Assembly: GCA_002501285.1 (NCBI GenBank)
Contig: DLSG01000017.1
Location: 1-20,634 of the forward strand
From: Christensenella sp. UBA7868
GTDB taxonomy: Bacteria > Bacillota > Clostridia > Christensenellales > UBA1242
Reading direction: 5' to 3'
Length of the DNA stretch: 20,634 nt
A model generated the notes under the pieces. That model was not told the origin of the DNA and made no database searches. It worked only from the letters and a program-made list of their open reading frames with translations. Numbering within the stretch: position 1 is the stretch's first letter; each line of letters opens with the position of its first letter. Shown in pieces: positions 1-5,801 of the stretch. The position numbers and the translations under genes are program-made.

Positions 1-16
1 AATAAATTAAATTAAA

Positions 17-328
17 TTAAATTACAAGTTTTTGACCAATAAATAGGACTTTTGTTTTAAGATTATTTTTTTCTTCCAAATTTTTAACTGTTGTGTTAAA
101 TTTTTGCGCAATAGCGGTTAAATTATCTAGTGGTTTAACAACATAAATATGAGCGTTTTCACAACTTATGTAAAGCACATCTCCTTTTAAAATTTCGCTA
201 GAACTTAAACAATTATCTTCTATTAATTTACTTTCCAATATCTTAAATTTGTTTGAAACATCTTTAAGCGTTTCATTTTCTTTAACAACATATAAAAAAT
301 TTTTATTTTTAATCAGTTTAATTTCCAT
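17..328 (-). CDS. Small protein with two LysM domains
   Basis: A 103-residue protein made of two LysM modules and almost nothing else. The first runs from about residue 12 to 55 (begins LYVVKENETLKDVSNKF, ends KGDVLYIS) and the second from about 61 to 103 (IYVVKPLDNLTAIAQKF to GQKLVI). LysM modules bind N-acetylglucosamine polymers such as peptidoglycan, and in spore formers also assemble coat or cortex proteins. There is no signal peptide or membrane segment, so the protein is predicted to be cytoplasmic, or to act in a mother cell or after lysis. An AAGGAG site lies correctly upstream of the ATG at 328. It is divergent from the flippase gene. The last codons are only 16 bases from the window edge, but the stop codon is present, so the gene is complete. 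Family assignment is firm; role is unknown. Confidence 0.85.
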   Translation of the reverse strand: MEIKLIKNKNFLYVVKENETLKDVSNKFKILESKLIEDNCLSSSEILKGDVLYISCENAHIYVVKPLDNLTAIAQKFNTTVKNLEEKNNLKTKVLFIGQKLVI

Positions 329-380
329 AAAAAACTCCTTAACTTATTATATTTTAAAAAGACCAACAATATAATTAAAT
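329..380. promoter_or_regulatory. Divergent promoter region between LysM gene and flippase gene
   Basis: This 52-base gap must start both genes. On the minus strand a TATAAT (346-351) lies 17 bases upstream of the LysM start codon, with the SD between them; its -35 partner is weak (TTATAT). On the plus strand a TATAAT at 370-375 lies only five bases before the flippase ATG, so the predicted transcript would begin at or next to the start codon, and no Shine-Dalgarno sequence is visible. Confidence 0.5.
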
Positions 381-1925
381 ATGTTTAAAAATTTATTTAA
401 AGCAGTATTTATTATCACCTTCTTTTCAATCTTAACCCGAATTATAGGGTTTTTTATTCGCATTTTTATGAGCAGGACGCTTGGAGCCGAAATTATAGGC
501 ATTTATCAAATAGCGTGTAGCATTGCAGGTGTTTTTTTAACGATAGTTTCAAGCGGAATTCCACTAACTATTTCAAGATTTTCCGCCGAATATCTTGCAA
601 AAAGTGACTATGATAAAAGCAGTAAAATGATAACTAGCGGAACTATTATTTCAACGGGACTAGCATTAGTTGTTTGTTTATTGACATTGATATTTAAACC
701 TTTAATAGTTACACTTTCTCAAAGTTCTTTAGTTGCTTCTGTTTTAATCGCACTATTGCCAACAATTATTGCAACCGCTCTTAATGTTGGCTTTAAAGGC
801 TATTTATGGGGTGCCCAAAAGCATTTTGCTAATTGTTTCGTAGATTTTGTTGAACAAATAATTAAATTCGTTTTAATGATTATTTTGGTGCCATCAAGTC
901 CTAACCTAGAACAAGCAATAATCAATTGTGCATTATCTGTTTCTATCGCTTGCGTTCTTGCAACAACTTTAAGTATGTGTTTTTACTTTAAACACAAAGG
1001 TCGTTTTTCAAATCCGAAAGGATATTTTAAACCCTTACTTAAAAAATCAACCCCAATCACAATGCTTCGAATAGCATCTAGTGTTGGCGGAATGTTAATT
1101 TCGTTTATTATGCCATTAATGCTTGTAAAGGCTGGCTATACTTACGCCCAAGCGATTTCACTTTTTGGCATAGCACTTGGAATGACTCTTCCCCTTCTTT
1201 ATCTTCCTAATACATTAGTCGGCTCACTCTGCACGGCGTTAATTCCAGACCTAGCTAGACTTAAAGCCGAAAACAACACCCAAGAATTTACTCAAAAAGT
1301 TAAAACAAGTTTCGTGTTTTCTGTTTTTATTTCGTTATTTTTAGTGCCATGTTTTACGGCTGTTGGAAAAGAAATTGGATTATTTGTTTACAACAACGAA
1401 TTAAGCGGTGTAATGCTTCAATATTCCGCTTTAATTATGCTTCCTATGGGAATTAACGACATTGCTTCAAGCGTTTTAAATTCGCTTGGCTATGAAATTA
1501 AAAGTTTTAAAAATTATGTTTTTGGAAGTATTTTTCTGATTTTATCAATACTACTTCTTCCCTCATATTTTGGCATTTATGCACTACTTATCGGAATGAC
1601 TGGTTCACTTGTTATTTCTGGCTATTTAAACCTTAAAATGATAAAAAAAGAACTAAATTTGAATAAAATTATCATTAAAGAAATGACACTTATGTGCTTA
1701 TTTCTTATTCCATCAATACTAATTAATGAATTTACTTTTAATTTACTTTCAAAAGTATTTACAACATTTTTCTCTATTGCTATAAGTTCGATTTTAGGAG
1801 TAATTTTCTTTACAACTCTTTGCTTAATATTTAAAATATTTACCTTAAACGCTCTTTTAATTAACTTTAAAAATATTAAGGTTTTAAAACGAAAAAGAAA
1901 ACTTAAAAAAAGTGTTAAAGAATAA
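381..1925 (+). CDS. SpoVB/MurJ-type polysaccharide flippase (MOP/MATE superfamily)
   Basis: A 514-residue, very hydrophobic protein with about 12-14 membrane segments and a basic C-terminal tail rich in Lys and Arg (about 495-514). The N-terminus (residues 1-40, with SILTRIIGFFIRIFMSRTLG) is the family signature of stage V sporulation protein B and related lipid-linked oligosaccharide flippases, which move lipid II or polysaccharide precursors across the membrane. Length fits the family. The gene ends in tandem stops TAATGA. The ATG is chosen because the next in-frame ATG would remove the first membrane helix; however no SD precedes it and a -10-like TATAAT is five bases upstream, so translation may be leaderless. 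It could act in peptidoglycan, capsule or spore cortex synthesis; the sequence does not decide which. Divergent from the LysM gene, which fits an envelope role. Confidence 0.85.
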   Translation: MFKNLFKAVFIITFFSILTRIIGFFIRIFMSRTLGAEIIGIYQIACSIAGVFLTIVSSGIPLTISRFSAEYLAKSDYDKSSKMITSGTIISTGLALVVCLLTLIFKPLIVTLSQSSLVASVLIALLPTIIATALNVGFKGYLWGAQKHFANCFVDFVEQIIKFVLMIILVPSSPNLEQAIINCALSVSIACVLATTLSMCFYFKHKGRFSNPKGYFKPLLKKSTPITMLRIASSVGGMLISFIMPLMLVKAGYTYAQAISLFGIALGMTLPLLYLPNTLVGSLCTALIPDLARLKAENNTQEFTQKVKTSFVFSVFISLFLVPCFTAVGKEIGLFVYNNELSGVMLQYSALIMLPMGINDIASSVLNSLGYEIKSFKNYVFGSIFLILSILLLPSYFGIYALLIGMTGSLVISGYLNLKMIKKELNLNKIIIKEMTLMCLFLIPSILINEFTFNLLSKVFTTFFSIAISSILGVIFFTTLCLIFKIFTLNALLINFKNIKVLKRKRKLKKSVKE

Positions 1926-1938
1926 TGACACTAAAATA

Positions 1939-1966
1939 TTTACTTAAAAAATTTTTATGATACAAT
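1939..1966 (+). promoter_or_regulatory. Predicted extended -10 promoter with no coding gene close behind it
   Basis: TTTACT (1939-1944), a 16-base spacer, and TACAAT (1961-1966) preceded by TG one base upstream (extended -10). Transcription would start near 1973 and meet the terminator hairpin at 2003-2032 after about 65 bases, with no open reading frame in between. This may define a small untranslated RNA. Promoter prediction in AT-rich DNA is weak evidence alone. Confidence 0.35.
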
Positions 1967-2002
1967 ACTGACATTGAAAATTTTGATTTAAAATTAATGC
2001 TA

Positions 2003-2040
2003 GATTGAAAAGATAAAATATTCTTTTCAATCTTTTTATA
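2003..2040 (+). terminator. Rho-independent terminator after the flippase gene
   Basis: A 10-bp stem GATTGAAAAG (2003-2012) with CTTTTCAATC (2023-2032), a 10-base loop, then TTTTT. It reads as a terminator in the plus direction only; on the minus strand no T-run follows. The repeat ATTGAAAA at 1973-1980 could also pair with the right arm, giving an alternative fold. The minus-strand SLOG-like gene stops at 2036, touching this element. Confidence 0.7.
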
Positions 2041-2277
2041 TGTAATCAGAAATAATAACATTGGGAGAAAATAAAATATTTTTCTTTTTCAGAATTTTTA
2101 CATATTTTTTTGCAAACTCATATAATGTTTCTACACGATAAATTTTACACAATTTTTTTGCAATAATTTGTCCAACTTCTCCACTCTCAAATATTTTTAT
2201 GTGTGGATTTACAAATATAATTAAATCAGAATTTTCAATTACTTTCTTAATTACACTTTTTGAAATTTCAATGGAAT

Positions 2278-2538
2278 TTAATTCTTTTTTTCTTGCATGA
2301 AATTTTTATATTCATTAATAAAACTTATATCTTCATTTATTTTAACATAAGGATATTTGGGAATAAACTCATTGTTTAAATCATAATAAACTTCATATTC
2401 CAATTGTGATAAACAAGTTAAATAAAAAGTATCTATTTTATGATTTTTAATCAAATCATCCAAAAACTGATTAAAACTATATTCTCCATACATTCCAAAA
2501 CTTTCTTGTTTATAAGAGATTATACAACATTTTTTCAT
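2278..2538 (-). CDS. SLOG-like protein, 5' reading frame (86 residues, ends in the 0 frame)
   Basis: The 0-frame product begins MKKCCIISYKQESF at the ATG at 2538, which has a GAGG ribosome binding site and a good promoter; an ATG further upstream (2640) would place the operator inside the gene and is rejected. The sequence has a beta-strand start followed by helices and the pattern KIDTFYLTCLSQLEYEVYYDL...KYPYVKI, resembling the first half of SLOG/DUF1273-like Rossmann-type proteins (compare the common TFYFGGFG..D...KKEYPYIK pattern). SLOG folds bind nucleotides or nucleotide-derived ligands. The glycines normally found after the TFY strand are replaced (TFYLTCLSQLE), so ligand binding may differ. 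The frame closes at TAA 2278-2280, just after an A AAA AAG heptamer, and the rest of the domain lies in the -1 frame. Confidence 0.6.
   Translation of the reverse strand: MKKCCIISYKQESFGMYGEYSFNQFLDDLIKNHKIDTFYLTCLSQLEYEVYYDLNNEFIPKYPYVKINEDISFINEYKNFMQEKKN
2284..2290 (-). other. A AAA AAG heptamer, candidate -1 ribosomal slippery site
   Basis: On the minus strand the codons are GAA AAA AAG AAT TAA, so the heptamer A AAA AAG is in exactly the phase needed for tandem -1 slippage, and the 0-frame stop comes one codon later. It is the same heptamer as in E. coli dnaX and several IS3-type elements. No strong stem-loop is visible immediately downstream and no clear internal SD upstream, so the usual stimulators are not evident. 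Confidence 0.5.
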
Positions 2539-2554
2539 AAATACCTCATTTTTA

Positions 2555-2634
2555 ATATTATCATTATGAAAATAAAAAGTCAACCAAATTTGGACAATGT
2601 CCAAATTTGGTTGTATTTTTAAAAGTCCTATTAG
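2555..2634. promoter_or_regulatory. Divergent promoters for SLOG-like gene and XRE repressor
   Basis: Minus strand: TTGACT (2578-2583), 17-base spacer, TAATAT (2555-2560), start near 2548, ten bases before the ATG. Plus strand: TTGGTT (2607-2612), 16-base spacer, TATTAG (2629-2634), then the AAAGGAG site and ATG at 2661. Both -35 hexamers overlap the 33-bp palindrome at 2581-2613, so a protein bound there would block both promoters. Confidence 0.6.
2581..2613. promoter_or_regulatory. 33-bp near-perfect palindrome, probable XRE operator
   Basis: The arms CAACCAAATTTGGACA and TGTCCAAATTTGGTTG are perfect 16-base complements around one central base. Each arm also contains the smaller palindrome CCAAATTTGG, so the element is two 10-bp boxes whose centres are 17 bp apart, nested in a larger dyad. 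It lies between divergent genes, one coding for a small HTH protein, and covers both -35 elements. It lacks a T-run at its end, so it is not a terminator. Operator function is inferred. Confidence 0.65.
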
Positions 2635-2660
2635 ATACACTAATTTTAAAGGAGATTTTT

Positions 2661-2903
2661 ATGACAATTGGTGAAGCTTTTAAAATTAGATTTTATGAAC
2701 TTTTAAATGAAAAAAATATTACTATACATAAATTTGTAAAAGATAATTGCATTGCAAGATCTACATTAGTTAATATTTTAAATGGAAACACAAAAAATCC
2801 TTCAATGGGTATTTTATTTCAAGTTTCATACGGATTTGAATTAACACCGATAGAATTTTTAAATTGTGATGTGTTTAATCAAGAAGATTTAGAATTTTTG
2901 TAA
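2661..2903 (+). CDS. Small XRE-family helix-turn-helix regulator
   Basis: An 80-residue protein (MTIGEAFKIRFYELLNEKNI...) that is essentially one HTH_XRE domain: helix 1 about residues 3-16, the HTH helices in TIHKFVKDNCIARSTLVNIL (about 20-39), the typical G-x-T-x-x-P turn (NGNTKNPSM), and a last helix ending in LTPIEFLN. The ATG at 2661 is chosen over an in-frame start at 2607 because it has an AAAGGAG site seven bases upstream and because the upstream start lies within the operator. There is no sensor or dimerisation domain beyond the fold, so it is likely a dimeric repressor of its own gene and of the divergent SLOG-like gene. Followed by its own terminator, so it is a single-gene unit. 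Confidence 0.85.
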   Translation: MTIGEAFKIRFYELLNEKNITIHKFVKDNCIARSTLVNILNGNTKNPSMGILFQVSYGFELTPIEFLNCDVFNQEDLEFL

Positions 2904-2921
2904 AATAAAAAATCTTTTCTA

Positions 2922-2946
2922 AAAGTGCTTTACGGCACTTTTTTTT
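2922..2946 (+). terminator. Terminator of the XRE gene
   Basis: Stem AAAGTGC (2922-2928) with GCACTTT (2935-2941), loop TTTACG, then a T-run to 2946. It lies 19 bases after the XRE stop codon. Confidence 0.85.
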
Positions 2947-2963
2947 GATTAAAAATTTTTTAT

Positions 2964-3701
2964 ATGTTAATTATTTTTAATATGTTTACATTAATTGCAA
3001 GATGTTTAATAATTTATTTAATTGTTTTGTGCGTTTTTAGGCTTATGGGCAAACGACAACTTGGCGAACTTCAACCTTTTGAATTTGTTATAACTTTAAT
3101 TGTTGCTGATTTGGCAACTTTACCTATGGCTGACACTGCAATTCCGTTAATTCATGGTATTGTACCTTTAATCACGCTTTTACTTTTACATTTTGGAATA
3201 TCTGTTTTAATTCAAAAAAGTTTGGTTTTTAGAAAAATTATAAGCGGAAAACCTGTTATCATTATCTCTCCAAAAGGAATAGATTACGAAAATCTTAAAA
3301 AATTAAATTTAAACCTTAACGATGTTCAAGAAAGTTTAAGAAATTTGAATTATTTTAGTTTTGAAGACATTGAATACGCAATTGTTGAAACTAACGGTAA
3401 AATTACTGTAATTCCAAAAGTTGGCTCTACCCCAGTGACGATTGATGACTTAAAAATTTCTAAACCCGAAAACAGACTTTTGGTTATGTTAATTTCTGAC
3501 GGAAAACTTATAAAAGAAAATCTCGCTCTTTGTAAAGTTGATGAAAATTTTATTTTAAGAAACATTAAACGAGCGGGTGAAACAAAAATCAAAAATATTT
3601 TAGTTTTTACATTAGATAATGATGGAAATATGTACATTCAAGCAAAAAACAAGCAATATGTTACTTTAAAAACGACTTTTGAAGGCGGTGATAACTGGTG
3701 A
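2964..3701 (+). CDS. DUF421 (YetF-like) membrane protein
   Basis: A 245-residue protein with three N-terminal membrane helices (about residues 7-27, 38-56, 62-85) and a soluble C-terminal part. Family hallmarks are RLMGKRQLGELQPFEFVITL (about 26-45), the ADLATLPMAD turn, and GKPVIIISPKGIDYENL followed by a helix with LRNLNYFSFEDIEYAIVETNG. The YetF family is of unknown function; one member fused to DUF1657 is reported to affect spore heat resistance in Bacillus. Neither the ATG at 2964 nor the in-frame ATG at 2982 has a Shine-Dalgarno sequence; the second gives a length before RLMGKRQ closer to the family and fits a TTGATT -35 at about 2945. The stop TGA overlaps the GTG start of the next gene by four bases (GTGA), so the two are translationally coupled. 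Confidence 0.88.
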   Translation: MLIIFNMFTLIARCLIIYLIVLCVFRLMGKRQLGELQPFEFVITLIVADLATLPMADTAIPLIHGIVPLITLLLLHFGISVLIQKSLVFRKIISGKPVIIISPKGIDYENLKKLNLNLNDVQESLRNLNYFSFEDIEYAIVETNGKITVIPKVGSTPVTIDDLKISKPENRLLVMLISDGKLIKENLALCKVDENFILRNIKRAGETKIKNILVFTLDNDGNMYIQAKNKQYVTLKTTFEGGDNW

Positions 3702-4087
3702 AAAGAGGATTTATAATTATAACAATATTTTTGATTTTAATTGGAGTTTGTATTTGGGAAGATGTTTATTTAAGCACTAATCTTAAAACTTTAAATGAAA
3801 AAGCCACAGAACTTGCTTCGATTGTAAGAAACAGCGAAGATGTAAACAGCGAAATTGTGAAAGATAAAATTAAAGAACTTGACGAGTTTTGGGCAAAAAC
3901 AGAAAATTATTTTTGTTTGGTGGTTAATCATATTAATATGGAAGAAGCAGGTGAACAGATTACTAAAATTAAAACTTTCAGCGAACTTAACCAAAAAGAA
4001 GAACTTTTAATTGAAGTTGATTTACTTGTTTATTTTTCGGAAAGTTATCAGCATATTATTGTTCCGCACATTCAAAACATTTTATAA
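3698..4087 (+). CDS. DUF4363 membrane-anchored protein
   Basis: A 129-residue protein with one N-terminal membrane helix (about residues 4-22) and a helical outside or periplasm-facing part, matching DUF4363 (W-x-D after the helix, LDEFWAKTENYF in the middle, YFSESYQHI near the end). DUF4363 genes commonly follow DUF421 genes in Clostridia, and here the start GTG overlaps the DUF421 stop by four bases, which argues that the two products work together, perhaps as a membrane complex. Function is unknown. Start choice rests on the overlap and on the membrane helix beginning at once; a GGCGG-like site lies in the end of DUF421. Terminated by a strong hairpin shared with the convergent cysS. Confidence 0.82.
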   Translation: MKRGFIIITIFLILIGVCIWEDVYLSTNLKTLNEKATELASIVRNSEDVNSEIVKDKIKELDEFWAKTENYFCLVVNHINMEEAGEQITKIKTFSELNQKEELLIEVDLLVYFSESYQHIIVPHIQNIL

Positions 4088-4096
4088 TTTAATATA

Positions 4097-4134
4097 AAAA
4101 AGAGCACATTTATAAAAATTCATGTGCTCTTTTT
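4097..4134. terminator. Bidirectional terminator between DUF4363 and cysS
   Basis: A 13-bp stem AAAAAGAGCACAT (4097-4109) with ATGTGCTCTTTTT (4122-4134) and a 12-base loop. The A-run on one side and the T-run on the other let it work for both convergent genes. Confidence 0.85.
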
Positions 4135-4216
4135 CATTTTTAATAATTAATATTTTTAAAATTTAATAAAATTAATATTTATTTTAAGATTAATTTTTGC
4201 TTTTAAAATGATTTAA

Positions 4217-5608
4217 TTAAATTTTAACAATTTCATAGCCGTCTTTATTATCTTTTATGTTATAGCCTTTAATAATTAATTCTTGTCTTAATTCGTCTGC
4301 TTTTTTAAAGTCTTTTGCTTGTTTTGCAAGCCATCTAGAGTTTGCTAAATTTAAAATTTCTTGTGGAATATTCCCCGAATTTTTATCATTAACCGATTTT
4401 ATAAAATCGTCCGCATCTTTTTTAAACAAGCCAAGTAATTTGTAAGTATTTCTAATTGCATTTACATCTTCTAGAGATTGAGGGTCATTATTATTAAATT
4501 TTTGATTTATTGTTTTAAAGTAACCAAATAAATTTGAAATTGCTTTTGAAGTGTTAAAGTCATCATCCATAGATTTATTAAAATCTTCATCAATAGACAT
4601 AGTTACTTTGTCCGTTTTTCCAAATTTATCTTCAACTTTTTTAATGATTTGATAAAAATTTGTAAGTTGTTTTTCGGCCTCGTCAAACAAACCATCAACA
4701 ATATTAATATCATTTTTATAATTTGTTTGAAGCAATGCAAAACGAATTACTTCACTATCATATTTATCTAATAATTCGTCAAGAAAAATACTATTTCCAA
4801 GAGATTTACTCATTTTTTGTCCATTAATTTTAACAAGTCCGTTATGAATCCAAAAAGATGCAAACTGCTTGCCTGTTAAGGCTTCGGTTTGTGCAATTTC
4901 ATTTTCGTGATGTGGGAACAATAAATCTCTTCCACCACCATGAATATCAATTTGCTCGCCAAGATTATAATAATTCATTGCACTACATTCAATATGCCAA
5001 CCTGGTCTTCCTTTTCCCCAAGGGCTTTCCCAAAAAATTTCATTTGGTTTAGCACTTTTCCATAGCGCAAAATCAAGCGGACTATGTTTATTTTCTAGCA
5101 AATCAACTCTCACCCCGTCAAGAGTATCTTCTAAATTTCTATGGCTTAATTTTCCATATTCTTTAAATTTTTTTACATCATAATAAACATCGCCTTCGTT
5201 TGTTGAATAAGCATAGCCTTTTTCAATCAGTTTTTCAATAAACTCTATAATTTGAGGGATAGTTTCTGTGGCTTTAAGTTCCATTGTAGGTTTATCAACC
5301 CCAAGTTTTTGCATAGACAAATCAATTGCTTGCATATTTTCTTTTGCAAAGTCCATCGCGTTTACATTAAGTTTTAAAGCATTTGCTATAATTTTGTCGT
5401 CAACATCGGTGTAATTTCTAGCATAAGTTACTTTGTAGCCTTTCTTTTCTAGATATTTTCTTATTATATCAAAAACCATTGCTTGAATTGCGTGACCAAT
5501 GTGGGCTTTTCCGCTTACAGTAATACCGCACGCATACATTTTAACTTTGTTTTCTTCAAGTGGCTTAAATTCTTCTTTTTGTCGTGTTAAACTATTATAA
5601 ATTTTCAT
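4217..5608 (-). CDS. cysS: Cysteinyl-tRNA synthetase
   Basis: A 463-residue class I synthetase that charges tRNA-Cys with cysteine in the cytoplasm. Visible: zinc ligands C27, C208, H233 and E237 (in CGITV, GWHIECSAM and PHHENE), the HIGH motif at 36-39, KMSKS at 265-269, and the NYTDVDDKI motif at about 65-73. The C-terminal part (about 300-463) is the helical DALR-like and anticodon-binding region, ending in the usual short domain (NLANSRWLAKQAKDFKKADE). The ATG at 5608 is chosen over an in-frame ATG at 5656 because it has an AAGGAG site and because the family begins here (MKIYNSLTRQKEEF). The residues between the first zinc cysteine and HIGH are SGKA rather than the common YD.. pattern, with spacing kept, which marks a divergent bacterial subgroup. 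Single-gene unit with its own consensus promoter. Confidence 0.97.
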   Translation of the reverse strand: MKIYNSLTRQKEEFKPLEENKVKMYACGITVSGKAHIGHAIQAMVFDIIRKYLEKKGYKVTYARNYTDVDDKIIANALKLNVNAMDFAKENMQAIDLSMQKLGVDKPTMELKATETIPQIIEFIEKLIEKGYAYSTNEGDVYYDVKKFKEYGKLSHRNLEDTLDGVRVDLLENKHSPLDFALWKSAKPNEIFWESPWGKGRPGWHIECSAMNYYNLGEQIDIHGGGRDLLFPHHENEIAQTEALTGKQFASFWIHNGLVKINGQKMSKSLGNSIFLDELLDKYDSEVIRFALLQTNYKNDINIVDGLFDEAEKQLTNFYQIIKKVEDKFGKTDKVTMSIDEDFNKSMDDDFNTSKAISNLFGYFKTINQKFNNNDPQSLEDVNAIRNTYKLLGLFKKDADDFIKSVNDKNSGNIPQEILNLANSRWLAKQAKDFKKADELRQELIIKGYNIKDNKDGYEIVKI

Positions 5609-5623
5609 AAAAACTCCTTTTAA

Positions 5624-5652
5624 ATAATAGAAAATATTTAAGTTTTTGTCAA
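5624..5652 (-). promoter_or_regulatory. Promoter of cysS
   Basis: On the minus strand: perfect TTGACA (5647-5652), 17-base spacer, TATTAT (5624-5629). The start would be near 5617, a short leader with the SD before the ATG at 5608. No T-box element (specifier stem, AGGGTGG-type bulge) fits in the leader. Confidence 0.75.
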
Positions 5653-5690
5653 TCAAAAGGACACATTTATATTTATTATGCTTTATTTTT

Positions 5691-5719
5691 TTGTTTTGTA
5701 AAAAATATTTTTTTAAAAT
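5691..5719 (+). promoter_or_regulatory. Predicted promoter of the TasA-like gene
   Basis: TTGTTT (5691-5696), 17-base spacer, TAAAAT (5714-5719). The start would be near 5726, so the hairpin at 5731-5747 would form the 5' end of the mRNA. A weaker alternative, TTGTCA (5646-5651) with TATATT (5668-5673), would put the hairpin about 50 bases into the leader as an attenuator. Confidence 0.45.
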
Positions 5720-5724
5720 TAAAC

Positions 5725-5752
5725 AAAAAACCCGCTGATTTTGCGGGCTTTT
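5725..5752. terminator. GC-rich hairpin upstream of the TasA-like gene
   Basis: CCCGC (5731-5735) pairs with GCGGG (5743-5747); six A's precede it and four T's follow after one C. It looks like a terminator, better in the minus direction, yet no minus-strand gene lies to its right. It may shield cysS from antisense transcription, act as a leader attenuator, or form a protective stem at the 5' end of the tasA-like mRNA. Confidence 0.5.
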
Positions 5753-5801
5753 ATTTAAAAAATTATTAAAAAATTATTAAATTTAAAAAGGAGATTTTAA
5801 G

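Larger units (their letters stand above)
2036..2538 (-). pseudogene. Full SLOG-like gene, split by a -1 frame change (programmed or mutational)
   Basis: Reading the minus strand past the 0-frame stop, the -1 frame is open for 82 codons, from GAA directly after the heptamer to TAA at 2036-2038. Its translation begins ELNSIEISKSVIKKVIENSD and continues with LIIFVNPHIKIFESGEVGQI, then ends NVIISDYI. The strand ENSDLIIFVNP followed by a small-residue turn and a helix is what the second half of a SLOG/Rossmann domain looks like. The joined product would be 167 residues, a normal size for this family. The second frame has no ATG near its beginning, so an ATG-based caller misses it. One extra A in the A7 run (2285-2291) would also restore a single frame. 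Typed as pseudogene for caution; it may be a functional frameshifted gene. Confidence 0.6.

Noticed and set aside
2440..2622. A 60-codon plus-strand frame ending SQPNLDNVQIWLYF.
   Set aside because: It overlaps the SLOG-like gene antisense and its end is just the translated palindrome; the same words (QPNLD, VQIWL) appear on the minus strand for that reason. No SD or promoter.
2607..2660. An in-frame start 18 codons upstream of the XRE gene.
   Set aside because: It begins inside the operator and -35 region, has no SD, and the extra residues do not fit the XRE fold; the ATG at 2661 has AAAGGAG.
3691..3720. Use of TGA as a tryptophan codon (Mycoplasma-type code).
   Set aside because: Trp is encoded by TGG throughout, no gene needs TGA read-through, and the DUF421 stop TGA overlaps a coupled GTG start in the usual way.
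5660..5801. A riboswitch or T-box before the tasA-like gene or cysS.
   Set aside because: The only structure is one short GC stem; no conserved T-box bulge or riboswitch core was found, and the cysS leader is too short.
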